A DNA stretch of 15,218 bases from Clostridiales bacterium. GTDB taxonomy: Bacteria > Bacillota > Clostridia > Christensenellales > Aristaeellaceae. Below, in pieces: positions 1 to 7,665 of this stretch. The DNA is taken from contig JAAZEI010000003.1 of NCBI GenBank assembly GCA_012512355.1, forward strand, positions 1 through 15,218, read 5' to 3'. Position numbers and translations under genes: made by a program. Position 1 is the first letter of the stretch. Each line of letters begins with the position of its first letter. Under the pieces are notes generated by a model, which saw nothing but the letters and a program-made list of their open reading frames with translations, was not told the origin of the DNA and ran no database searches.

Positions 1-112
1 CACTGGAGAGAGTTTTCAGGTTGACAACGATGGTGAATGTTTCTGCTGAAAATACGGGGGTCATGCTCAGCACTAGGGCCAGGGACAGGGCGATTGCCAG
101 GATTTTTTTCAT
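1..112 (-). CDS. N-terminus of a secreted protein (signal peptide), partial
   Basis: Only the first 37 codons are in the window; the gene runs off the left edge. The reading frame opens with MKKILAIALSLALVLSM, a basic n-region followed by a long Leu/Ala hydrophobic core. A likely signal peptidase I site follows around residues 20-24 (VFSA/ET), so the product is probably exported by Sec. No lipobox cysteine is visible, so a lipoprotein is unlikely. The ATG at 112 is fixed by a strong Shine-Dalgarno AGAAGGAG (121-128) eight bases upstream and by a consensus promoter farther up. The mature part seen (ETFTIVVNLKTLSS) is too short to assign a family. The signal peptide and start are well supported; the function is unknown. 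Confidence 0.75.
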   Translation of the reverse strand, partial: MKKILAIALSLALVLSMTPVFSAETFTIVVNLKTLSS

Positions 113-270
113 GTGGTGTTCTCCTTCTAATTTCTTTATTTTGAGTGGATTGCTCCACATCAGTTCTTTAGGAACAAGCGCTGGTTGTGAACATGTGCTT
201 ATGACACGCCAAAAAGCTTTCCGTCCGAATAATCCTGTTGTGTTCACTCGTCATCATGTTCCCTTTTACT
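113..270 (-). other. Long 5' leader of the secreted-protein gene, potentially structured
   Basis: This is the predicted untranslated leader between the consensus promoter and the ATG at 112. It holds a 7-bp perfect inverted repeat, GTGAACA (187-193) with TGTTCAC (241-247), closing a 47-base loop. Closer to the gene are small hairpins, including GTGGA-TTGC-TCCAC and GTTC-TTTAG-GAAC between about 152 and 175. I do not recognise a known riboswitch class. It may be only a long leader. Confidence 0.35.
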
Positions 271-276
271 GCTCAC

Positions 277-305
277 ATTATAAAACATGCCTCTGGTCTT
301 GTCAA
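277..305 (-). promoter_or_regulatory. Consensus sigma-A promoter for the secreted-protein gene
   Basis: Read on the minus strand, TTGACA (300-305) and TATAAT (277-282) are separated by exactly 17 bases. Both hexamers are perfect matches to the vegetative consensus. Transcription should start near 270, leaving a leader of about 158 bases before the ATG at 112. Confidence 0.8.
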
Positions 306-531
306 GAAATTATCCCGTAAAATGGTTGAATACAATAGGGTTTTATACAGTGTTTCAGACGCTGAAAAACAGGGACTCCGCCCGCGCAAAGCGCTCGATA
401 ATACAATAAATAAAATAATATACCTCTGCATCAATTGCAAAGGCGGGGATTGGGCAGGCTTTATTGCTTTAGTCTTGTGCGGATTGATGGTTTCATCCTA
501 TGATTCAATTGATTCAATATGGCGCATTAAT

Positions 532-595
532 AGGTTCCTGCCAGATATGCGACAGCTCAGCACGAATCATCACAGGGAAAATTTGACAGGAACCT
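532..595. repeat. 64-bp inverted-repeat element, MITE-like or IS-end remnant
   Basis: AGGTTCCTG (532-540) and CAGGAACCT (587-595) are perfect 9-bp inverted repeats. Read inward from each end the similarity continues imperfectly (CA and AT matches over the next positions), as is typical of transposon terminal repeats. The 46-base centre codes for nothing evident. I see no clear target-site duplication: the flanks are ATTAAT on the left and TGATTC on the right. It could equally be a structured RNA or chance. Confidence 0.35.
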
Positions 596-621
596 TGATT
601 CTCACATCAGAACCCACACCC

Positions 622-644
622 AGCTGCCCGGCAAACAGGCAGCC
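622..644 (-). terminator. GC-rich hairpin downstream of the small P-loop gene
   Basis: On the minus strand GGCTGCCTG (644-636) pairs with CGGGCAGCT (630-622) around a TTTGC loop. That is nine pairs, of which two are G-U. It lies 17 bases past the stop codon at 662, where a terminator would be expected. No T-run follows, so it may stabilise the transcript end rather than terminate it. Confidence 0.3.
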
Positions 645-661
645 GGATGATTTGTTTGCAA

Positions 662-1072
662 TCAGATGAAGTATTTTTTCATGAACTCAGGTGCCTCAGC
701 ATCATCAGCGCTTAAGCTTAGCACAAAGGTGATATTGCTGCGCTCTGCCAGACCCTTGAGATGTTCAAAGAACCACTCTGTCTGTTCGGGCTGCGCATTG
801 ACGAGTTTTAAAAAGGCATCAATGACCACATAGCTGATATCGAAATTTTGTGAAGCCATCCCGCACAGAAATCCGTAGAACATTTCCGGGCTGCTCATGC
901 CATATTCGCCTGCATTGACAAAGCGCACTGGCTGCTGCACGTCAAACATATAGCGATTATCATCATCAATAAACACAACAATGCCGTTTTGTTCTTTAAC
1001 GGCATTGTTGGCCATATCAATTATGCGTTTGGTTTTGCCGGAGCCTTTTTTACCGTGTACTACTTGAATCAT
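662..1072 (-). CDS. Small P-loop ATPase-like protein, conserved hypothetical
   Basis: The 136-residue protein has a clear Walker A motif, GKKGSGKT (residues 7-14), after an opening strand MIQVVH. It also has an acidic strand FIDDDNRYM (34-42), a Walker B-like strand YVVIDAF (81-87, Asp85) and a late strand FVLSLSADD (116-124). This fits a minimal nucleotide-binding domain. From memory, similar short proteins are common in Clostridia, sometimes labelled as PilT-like without evidence, and their role is unknown to me. The ATG at 1072 follows AAGGAGGAA at a good distance. It lies 98 bases downstream of addB on the same strand, so it could share that transcript or use its own weak promoter (TATACT at 1114-1119). 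ATP or GTP binding is likely; any cellular function is open. Confidence 0.75.
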   Translation of the reverse strand: MIQVVHGKKGSGKTKRIIDMANNAVKEQNGIVVFIDDDNRYMFDVQQPVRFVNAGEYGMSSPEMFYGFLCGMASQNFDISYVVIDAFLKLVNAQPEQTEWFFEHLKGLAERSNITFVLSLSADDAEAPEFMKKYFI

Positions 1073-1170
1073 GGCAAATTCCTCCTTGTTATGTGCTGTA
1101 TTTTCATATCCTTAGTATACCCCAATGATTCTGAAAATACCAGCATGTTTTCTATAAATACAGTTGGGAT

Positions 1171-4100
1171 TTATTTGGCTGGTCCATCTGAGGTTGAAAT
1201 GACGGCCAATAACTCCTCCATGCTCATCCGAGGTATGAGTCGGCCGGCGGCGTTGTGGTGCCAGTCGATGCGGCAGATGCCCTGGTGAGGACAAAAGTCG
1301 CATGCGCGCCGTTTGTCTTCATATACAGCGGGAATACGCTCAATATCTCCTGCTACTATGCCGGCAGCCAATACCGCTGCTTTATGATGCGAATGGTCAC
1401 ATAAAGCCCGCATTTCCTCTTCTGTGAGCAGAGGCTTGTTTTTCTTTGGGCTACCGTCTTGATTAAACAAAGGGCCCAGGGTCTTTTGCGATGCCCCATC
1501 CATCAGACGCACCACGCGCAGATCCTTCAAAATGATGCCTGAGAGCTGCAGCCTTTTATCAGCTGCTTTGCGCGCGCTGTCGGCATCTTCTGTGTCAATC
1601 AAAGGATCCGTCAGCCGCTGGTAAAAAGCCCCGGCCGGGGTAGCATCGGGAAGGGCGCTCAGCGCCGCCTTTAAATAAATCAGCAGCTGCAATTGCGCTC
1701 CTGTGTAGATTTTCTCGGCACTCAAACTGGCGCTGCCGGATTTATAATCGATGACGCGCAGATAATCCCCCTCATCCCCTTGGTATTGGTCAAGCCTGTC
1801 AATGATGCCGTGCAGTTCAATGAGGCTGCCATCCGGCAAGGTCAGGAGAATTGGCGGCAGGATGCCTCCCTGGCCAAAACGCAGTTCCGTGAGGGCCGAG
1901 CGAAATGCGCCCTGCCTGGCGCCCTCCGTCACCACCCAGGCCATCCGGCGGGCAACCTTGACATAACTTTGGGATACCGTGCGCAAGCGCGCTGTATCAT
2001 AAAATGGCAAATCTTTCCACGAGGCGACAAGGGGCTCTATCGCGGTATCCATCAAACTTTCAGCAGTTTCTCTTTCTACTTCAGGCCAGGCCTCATCCTG
2101 CTGAGCAAGCTGGGTGAAGCGGTCCATGGCGTCATGATAAAACCGTCCGGTATCTACAGGTTCTATCGTCCATTCCCTCAGCTGGTGGGGCTTTAACCCA
2201 TAGTCAACAAAATGGCGAAACGGGCAGGAAGCATAGCTCTCCAGCCTTGACACAGAAGAGCGCTGCGTATCAAAAATTGATTCAGCAGCCCTTTTCCCAA
2301 TGCCCTTGACAGGTGTCTCTCCCTGCATGCTGTCAAGCAAAGCCCAGGCTTGTTTTACATATTTTTCATCCTGCCCCATCCAGGCCCAGGCTTCTTGCCA
2401 GATGCCGCTCAAATCTCCCTTTTGAAGCTTAAGCGCCAGGGTCTCCAGGGCAGGGTTGGGTGAAATCGGCAGGCTGGCAGCGTCATCCGCACGTCCGGAC
2501 AATGCCCCGCCTTCTTCTATGAGAAGCGGGAATATTCTCTGCAGATCTTTTACTTGGCTCAGAGGGTAAAGGACGCCGCCTTCTTCATTGGCCAGCGCAT
2601 AACTGACATACAGCCTCTCCCTTGGCGCGGACATTGCCTTTAGCAGATCCAGCACAGCCATCGTTTCTCGGCCGGCAGGATCAAGACCAAAATGGCTTTT
2701 AAATACCTGTTGCGCTTCGAGTGTTTCTTCCTTTGTCAGGAGCCCATCATCTGCAGCTGACAGCACACCCTCATTGAGTCCGGTGATAAAGACGGCTTTG
2801 GGACGATGCGGCAGAAGATTGCCCAGCTGCCCTACCTGGATGTGTCCGCTGCCCTGGGGAAGGCTGGCTATCTCCTGCTGAGACATGCCGTTTTCAAGCC
2901 ATAAAGAGAAATGTTTCAGCGGAATTCGCTCTTCATCCATCAAGGCTGACATTTGTTCAAAAATCGCCTCGACAAGGTCAAACACCTGCCGAAGCTGGAC
3001 AGCCTGTTTTTCTAAATTTTCCTGTTCAAGCTGCTCTTCCAAAGCCTGCGCTTTTACATAGACGCCGCTTTCTTTGAGAAACTCTATCAAGCTTTTGAAT
3101 GAATCTGTACAAGTCTCTGCTTCCACCATCTCTTTATGCAGAGACTCAAGAGGCTGGACAAGTTTAAGCCGCAGCGATTCGAAAATTTCTTTTTCTTCTT
3201 CTTCACCACGGGTAAAAGGAGCCAGCCATTTCTGCCTTTTTATGCCGTAACCTCTGGCGTAATTCAGCAGAGCCCAGCCTTCGGGGTCCGTCAGGGGTGA
3301 AAAACCGCTTTTAATATAATCTTCCATATCCTCACTGCGGTATCCATCCGCCGCGCAATCCAGCGCGCTGAGCATTGCCCGAACGATAGGATGCGCTGTG
3401 AGGGGCAATTTATCCGCCAAATAATAAGGAATCCCATAGCTTTCAAAAGCAGACGAAATAAGCCCGCGGTATAAGGGCAGATTCGCGCACAGTATCATGA
3501 TGTCATCAGGGCTCAGGCCCCGCCTAAGCTCCAGCACGATGAGCTGGGCCATATACTGCACTTCCTGGTAAGGCGTTGGCGCGGCATACAGCCGCAGGTT
3601 GAGAGGAGGTGAGGCAAAAGCCAGGCTGGGCAGGCTGAGCAAACTGCTTTCCAAATGCGCCAGGTCATTGGAGGATGCCAGAGGAAGCGTTGGCAGCCAC
3701 TGGAACTCATACTTCAGATTTTGTTCTTTTAATCTGTCCATGAACCGAACAATGCTCTGCTGCACTGTGCGAAAAGCATCTCCATCCCGCGCTTGCGCCC
3801 TGTCAGAGACCATGTAGACAGACATATGCCGGGCCTGACTTCCCAGACTCAGCAGAATGTCTGACAGAGACTCCGTCATCACATCAAAGCCATAGACATA
3901 GACACTTTTGTTTTGGAACATGCTTGATTTTTCTAAACGGCCAAGCATGTCTGCCGCAACATCTTCACGATCGGCAAAACGGCCCTCCAATATTTCCTCA
4001 TAAGCTGATAAAATAAGCGCCGTATCACGAAGTTTGCTCCACAGCGGTTTATCCCCCTCAGCCCTTTGCGCCGCCTGCAGCAGGTCATCGGCGCTGATAT

Positions 4101-4485
4101 GCAGCCCTTTGAGGGTGGAGAGCATTTGGCTCATGCGTTTGACAAAGCCCGGCCGGGTATCTGAGCCGGTATAAAAAGTCAGCCCTTTTGCTGTCTTCTG
4201 CAGCGCGCGGGTGAGGGCAATGAGCTTTCCCCTCTCATCGATGCGGGTGCGAACATCCGCGCTGAAGTTTTCAAACACCCGGTATTCAAGCCGTGAAGGG
4301 GACAAAATTTCCAGCCTGAAAAAACCGGGCAGACGAAGGTCACGCAGCAAATCACGCTCTGCCTGCAGGGTATATTGCTCCGGTACAAGCAGCACAACCT
4401 GCTCCCCCGCCCCGTAGGCTCCAGAGACTTCCAACAGCATCGGCTCCCACAGGCGATGAGGTCTGCCGCAAATGATATCAATCAT
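1171..4485 (-). CDS. addB: AddB, ATP-dependent helicase/deoxyribonuclease subunit B, lacking Walker A
   Basis: AddB pairs with AddA to resect double-strand breaks and recognise Chi; it carries one nuclease and the Chi-reading helicase-like fold. The N-terminal block IDIICGR...VLLVPEQYTLQAERDLL (residues 2-47) and GLNEGVL (569-575) match the family. The C-terminal nuclease is intact: Asp896 in GIIDRLD, Asp913 and Lys915 in IDYKSG, then the QLQLLIYL motif. The four iron-sulfur cysteines are Cys754, Cys1062, Cys1065 and Cys1071 (C...C-x2-C-x5-C). Oddly, the usual GxxGSGKT after the first strand reads GRPHRLWE (7-14), so the ATP site is lost. I chose the ATG at 4485 (1104 residues) because GGAGGG sits five bases upstream and the family begins here; a longer frame to 4506 has no ribosome site. 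addA is not on either side, which is unusual since addB and addA are normally adjacent. Confidence 0.9.
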   Translation of the reverse strand: MIDIICGRPHRLWEPMLLEVSGAYGAGEQVVLLVPEQYTLQAERDLLRDLRLPGFFRLEILSPSRLEYRVFENFSADVRTRIDERGKLIALTRALQKTAKGLTFYTGSDTRPGFVKRMSQMLSTLKGLHISADDLLQAAQRAEGDKPLWSKLRDTALILSAYEEILEGRFADREDVAADMLGRLEKSSMFQNKSVYVYGFDVMTESLSDILLSLGSQARHMSVYMVSDRAQARDGDAFRTVQQSIVRFMDRLKEQNLKYEFQWLPTLPLASSNDLAHLESSLLSLPSLAFASPPLNLRLYAAPTPYQEVQYMAQLIVLELRRGLSPDDIMILCANLPLYRGLISSAFESYGIPYYLADKLPLTAHPIVRAMLSALDCAADGYRSEDMEDYIKSGFSPLTDPEGWALLNYARGYGIKRQKWLAPFTRGEEEEKEIFESLRLKLVQPLESLHKEMVEAETCTDSFKSLIEFLKESGVYVKAQALEEQLEQENLEKQAVQLRQVFDLVEAIFEQMSALMDEERIPLKHFSLWLENGMSQQEIASLPQGSGHIQVGQLGNLLPHRPKAVFITGLNEGVLSAADDGLLTKEETLEAQQVFKSHFGLDPAGRETMAVLDLLKAMSAPRERLYVSYALANEEGGVLYPLSQVKDLQRIFPLLIEEGGALSGRADDAASLPISPNPALETLALKLQKGDLSGIWQEAWAWMGQDEKYVKQAWALLDSMQGETPVKGIGKRAAESIFDTQRSSVSRLESYASCPFRHFVDYGLKPHQLREWTIEPVDTGRFYHDAMDRFTQLAQQDEAWPEVERETAESLMDTAIEPLVASWKDLPFYDTARLRTVSQSYVKVARRMAWVVTEGARQGAFRSALTELRFGQGGILPPILLTLPDGSLIELHGIIDRLDQYQGDEGDYLRVIDYKSGSASLSAEKIYTGAQLQLLIYLKAALSALPDATPAGAFYQRLTDPLIDTEDADSARKAADKRLQLSGIILKDLRVVRLMDGASQKTLGPLFNQDGSPKKNKPLLTEEEMRALCDHSHHKAAVLAAGIVAGDIERIPAVYEDKRRACDFCPHQGICRIDWHHNAAGRLIPRMSMEELLAVISTSDGPAK

Positions 4486-4504
4486 GTCTGCCCTCCATGT
4501 GCTC

Positions 4505-4513
4505 ATTTTATCA
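4505..4513 (-). promoter_or_regulatory. Possible extended -10 element for addB
   Basis: On the minus strand TG-A-TAAAAT fits an extended -10 element. No good -35 is visible. The start point would fall near 4498, giving a very short leader that still includes the ribosome site at 4491-4496. This is a weak call. Confidence 0.3.
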
Positions 4514-4547
4514 TAGCCAAGAGAAGAATTGAAGCAGAACAGACTAT

Positions 4548-4576
4548 TTGCCTGCCATTTTTGCCTGTGTTATACT
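4548..4576 (+). promoter_or_regulatory. Promoter for glgP with extended -10
   Basis: TTGCCT (4548-4553) and TATACT (4571-4576) are separated by 17 bases, and TG at 4568-4569 forms an extended -10. Transcription should start near 4583, about 29 bases ahead of the glgP ATG. No operator or carbon-control (cre) site is evident to me. Confidence 0.6.
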
Positions 4577-4611
4577 GACGTGTACTAATGCCTTAATTTA
4601 GGGAGGAAGAC

Positions 4612-7053
4612 ATGCCGGCAGAATCATTTGATAAGGAATCAATCAAGCAGTCTATTTTGGGCAAGCTTCAAAGATATAATGGCAAGGTCATTGAAGAGGC
4701 CAGCCCGGCACAGATATATCATGCTGTTGCCTCCACCGTGCGCGATCAGATTATGCAGCGGTGGGTTAAATACCGTGAACAGGACAGAGACTATACCGGC
4801 AAACGCCTGTATTACATGAGCATAGAATTTTTAATTGGCAGAAGTCTGTATAACAATGTGCTCAACCTCTGCAGTACCCAAGTTTATACCCAGGCGCTCA
4901 CAGAGCTTGGTGTTTCCTGGCAGGAAATTATGCCTTCAGAGCCAGAGCCCGGGCTGGGCAATGGCGGGCTGGGCCGGCTGGCCGCCTGTTTTTTGGACAG
5001 CTTATCTACATTAGATCTGCCTGCGATGGGATGTACCATTCGATATGAGTATGGCCTGTTCAAGCAAAAATTGACAGATGGCCAGCAGATTGAACTGCCC
5101 GACGACTGGCTCAGCAACGGCAATGTATGGGAGATGCCGGCCACCGAGGACAGCGTGGACATACAGTTTGAAGGCACGGTTGTCAGTCATGAGATTGCGG
5201 GCCGCACGGTCTTTTCTGTTGAAGGGGGCCGGGTGGTTGAAGCAGTGCCCTACGATATGCCCGTTGTAGGCCATGAAGCAGATACCATCAACAGCCTGCG
5301 GATGTGGCGCGCCAGAAGCCGCACAGCGATGGATTTTGGCACATTCTCCAGCGGCGACTACCGCAACGCATCCCTTGAGCAGGATCTGGCCAGCATCATT
5401 TCAAAAGTGCTTTATCCTGAAGATAACCACTATGAAGGCAAGACGCTGCGCCTGAGCCAGCACTACTTTTTGGCAAGCGCTACCCTGCAGTATGCGCTCA
5501 AAGATTTTAAACGCCGCTTTGGCAATGATTTTTCAAAACTTCCTGAAAAAGTTGTCTTTCATATCAATGATACTCATCCTGGTTTCGCGATACCTGAATT
5601 GATGCGCCTGCTGATGGACCAGGAAGGCCTGGGTTGGGATGAAGCGCAATTGATTACCACACGCTGCATTGCCTATACCAACCATACCGTTATGCAAGAA
5701 GCGCTGGAGCGCTGGCCTGAGGATTTGGTGCGGCGGCAGCTGCCCCGCATCTACATGATTCTCGAAGAGATGAATCGCAGGCTATGCGATATGCTGTGGA
5801 ATAAATTCCCCGGCGACTGGGATAGAATTGCCCACATGGCTGTTTTGGCTTATGGTCAGGTACATATGGCCAACCTTTGCGTCGCTTTCAGCTACAGCGT
5901 CAACGGCGTGAGCCGCCTGCACGGTGATATTCTCAAAAAAGATACATTTAACAATTATTATCAGCTCTCCCCGGATAAATTTAGCTATATTACCAATGGC
6001 ATTACCCATCGCCGCTGGCTGCTGGCCTGTAATCCGCGGCTGGCAGGGCTGATTAATGAGGCCATTGGCACATCCTGGCAGCATAATACCCAGCTGCTGG
6101 AGGCCCTGCTGCCCTACGCGGATGATCCCGCATTTCTCGAGCAGTTTGCACGCATTAAGCAGCACAACAAAGCTAATTTCGCTCAATGGATATACCATCG
6201 CCAGGGAATCAAGCTGGACACTGAGACGATGTTTGATGTGCAGGTCAAACGGCTGCACGAATACAAGCGCCAGATGCTCAATGCCCTGCACATCCATGTC
6301 CTCTATAACCGCATCATGGATGACCCCAGCTTTGATATGGTCCCCCGCACCTTTATCTTTGGGGCCAAGTCAAGTCCCGGTTACGTCAAAGCCAAGCTGA
6401 TTATCCGCTATATTTTGGCCTTAGCACGGCTGATTGACAGCAGCCCGCGTGCCAGGGGGATGCTGAAGATCCTGTTCATTGAAAACTATAATGTGTCGGC
6501 GGCGGAAATCCTGATCCCCTCGGCTGAACTCTCCGAGCAGTTATCAACCGCCGGGAAGGAAGCCAGCGGTACGGGCAACATGAAATTTATGATGAATGGC
6601 GCGGTCACCATCGGCACGATGGATGGCGCCAATGTTGAGATCTCCGAACAGGCAGGCCAGGACAATATCTATATTTTCGGCATGCGCGCTGATATGGTCA
6701 ATACCATGTACCAAACCGGCGGCTATTCCCCCATCAGCATCTATGAGAAAAACATTGAAATCAGAAAAGCGCTGACACAGATGATTGACGGGACCCTGTT
6801 CCCGGACAATCCTGCCTTGCTGCAAATGCTCTACCACGATCTTCTCTTTGACGGCCATGGCGGAACACCCGATCCCTATTTTGTTCTCAAGGATTTTGGT
6901 TCCTATTCTATGGCCCAAAGGCGGGTCGACAGTGACTATCAGGACAAAGAAGGATGGCTCAAAAAATCCGTTGTCAACACAGCCATGAGCGGATTATTTT
7001 CAAGCGACAGAAGCATCGCGGAGTATAACGATGCCATCTGGCACCTGACATGA
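4612..7053 (+). CDS. glgP: Glycogen/maltodextrin phosphorylase
   Basis: This cytoplasmic pyridoxal-phosphate enzyme cleaves terminal alpha-1,4-glucosyl units of glycogen or maltodextrin with phosphate to give glucose 1-phosphate (EC 2.4.1.1). At 813 residues it has the usual bacterial length. Family landmarks run in order: GNGGLGRLAAC (from residue 116), HINDTHP (from 317), MFDVQVKRLHEYKRQ, ENYNVSAAEILIPSAELSEQ, and EASGTGNMKFMMNGA with the cofactor-binding Lys658, followed by TIGTMDGANVEI. The ATG follows GGAGG by five bases. Two stop codons stand in tandem (7051-7056). No other glycogen genes (glgC, glgA, glgB) are adjacent, so it may be a stand-alone gene sharing a transcript with queT. 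Sequence alone does not decide between glycogen and maltodextrin as the main substrate. Confidence 0.96.
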   Translation: MPAESFDKESIKQSILGKLQRYNGKVIEEASPAQIYHAVASTVRDQIMQRWVKYREQDRDYTGKRLYYMSIEFLIGRSLYNNVLNLCSTQVYTQALTELGVSWQEIMPSEPEPGLGNGGLGRLAACFLDSLSTLDLPAMGCTIRYEYGLFKQKLTDGQQIELPDDWLSNGNVWEMPATEDSVDIQFEGTVVSHEIAGRTVFSVEGGRVVEAVPYDMPVVGHEADTINSLRMWRARSRTAMDFGTFSSGDYRNASLEQDLASIISKVLYPEDNHYEGKTLRLSQHYFLASATLQYALKDFKRRFGNDFSKLPEKVVFHINDTHPGFAIPELMRLLMDQEGLGWDEAQLITTRCIAYTNHTVMQEALERWPEDLVRRQLPRIYMILEEMNRRLCDMLWNKFPGDWDRIAHMAVLAYGQVHMANLCVAFSYSVNGVSRLHGDILKKDTFNNYYQLSPDKFSYITNGITHRRWLLACNPRLAGLINEAIGTSWQHNTQLLEALLPYADDPAFLEQFARIKQHNKANFAQWIYHRQGIKLDTETMFDVQVKRLHEYKRQMLNALHIHVLYNRIMDDPSFDMVPRTFIFGAKSSPGYVKAKLIIRYILALARLIDSSPRARGMLKILFIENYNVSAAEILIPSAELSEQLSTAGKEASGTGNMKFMMNGAVTIGTMDGANVEISEQAGQDNIYIFGMRADMVNTMYQTGGYSPISIYEKNIEIRKALTQMIDGTLFPDNPALLQMLYHDLLFDGHGGTPDPYFVLKDFGSYSMAQRRVDSDYQDKEGWLKKSVVNTAMSGLFSSDRSIAEYNDAIWHLT

Positions 7054-7101
7054 TGAGATAACAAATCATCACGATATCTTAAGCTTAACAGATGATAGGA
7101 A

Positions 7102-7596
7102 ATGACCTTGGAACATCAAAAATACAATGTAAGATTTATCTCAGTCGGCGGTGTGATAGCAGGCTTGTACATTGCCCTGACGGCTTTGTTTGCCCCCATG
7201 AGCTTTGGCGCCATACAGTTTAGGGTATCAGAGGCCCTGACCTTACTGCCCATTGTGTCCCCTGCGGCGGTCCCCGGTCTTTTCATCGGCTGTCTGCTGA
7301 GCAACCTCATCCTTGGAGCACCCTGGCAGGATGTCATCTTCGGAAGCCTGGCAAGCCTACTGGCCGCTGTCTTGACGCGCTATTTCAGACGCAGCTATTG
7401 GCTGGCCGCCCTGATGCCCGTTGTCATGAATGGCCTGCTCGTTGGCGGTATGCTGTCAGTCGTTTTTGCGCTGCCTTTCTGGGCCACCGCCGCGACGGTG
7501 GCACTGGGGGAGGCTGCTGTCACCTATATGCTGGGCATTCCCCTCATTGAACTGATGCAAAAGCGATTTGGTGATAAGCTAAGCAGGTATTTTTAA
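7102..7596 (+). CDS. queT: QueT family queuosine-precursor ECF transporter S-component
   Basis: The 164-residue membrane protein matches the QueT family (COG4708), the substrate-binding S-component of an energy-coupling factor transporter for queuosine precursors such as preQ1. Diagnostic segments are VGGVIAGLYIALTALFAPMSFG (split here as residues 15-36), then IQFRVSEALTLLP (38-50), PGLFIGCLLSNLILG, DVIFGSLASLLAAVLTRY and ALGEAAVTYMLGIPLIEL. Hydrophobicity suggests five to six membrane helices. The ATP-binding and coupling subunits are not nearby, as in group II ECF systems where they are encoded elsewhere. The ribosome site (AGGA right before the ATG at 7102) is weak. The gap to glgP is only 48 bases, with no clear promoter and no recognisable preQ1 riboswitch, so co-transcription from the glgP promoter is likely. 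Confidence 0.88.
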   Translation: MTLEHQKYNVRFISVGGVIAGLYIALTALFAPMSFGAIQFRVSEALTLLPIVSPAAVPGLFIGCLLSNLILGAPWQDVIFGSLASLLAAVLTRYFRRSYWLAALMPVVMNGLLVGGMLSVVFALPFWATAATVALGEAAVTYMLGIPLIELMQKRFGDKLSRYF

Positions 7597-7627
7597 CTTC
7601 TCTTGGCTGAACCTCTTCATGATGGTA

Positions 7628-7665
7628 TCAAAAAGCTGTTTCACGAAAGTAAAACAGCTTTTTGA
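7628..7665 (+). terminator. Strong intrinsic terminator after queT
   Basis: TCAAAAAGCTGTTT (7628-7641) pairs perfectly over 14 bases with AAACAGCTTTTTGA (7652-7665) around a 10-base loop, and TTTTA follows. It lies 31 bases past the queT stop. The A- and T-rich arms make it usable in both directions. Confidence 0.85.

Larger units (their letters stand above)
306..661. other. Intergenic region without a convincing gene
   Basis: An open frame crosses this stretch on the plus strand, but it lacks a Shine-Dalgarno, has unconvincing composition and recognises no family, so I do not call it. The region includes a perfect 9-bp tandem duplication TGATTCAAT (501-509, 510-518), a 64-bp inverted-repeat element (532-595) and a GC-rich hairpin just past the stop of the small P-loop gene (622-644). 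Confidence 0.5.

Noticed and set aside
238..669. 143-codon open frame on the plus strand
   Set aside because: No ribosome site and no family resemblance; it runs over the strong opposite-strand promoter, the 64-bp inverted repeat and the end of the small P-loop gene.
4486..4506. AddB start at 4506
   Set aside because: There is no ribosome site before it, and the ATG at 4485 has GGAGGG at good spacing and matches the family N-terminus.
7054..7101. preQ1 riboswitch upstream of queT
   Set aside because: The 48-base gap holds only a 5-bp weak stem and the palindrome TTAAGCTTAA, with no match to the preQ1 classes I know.
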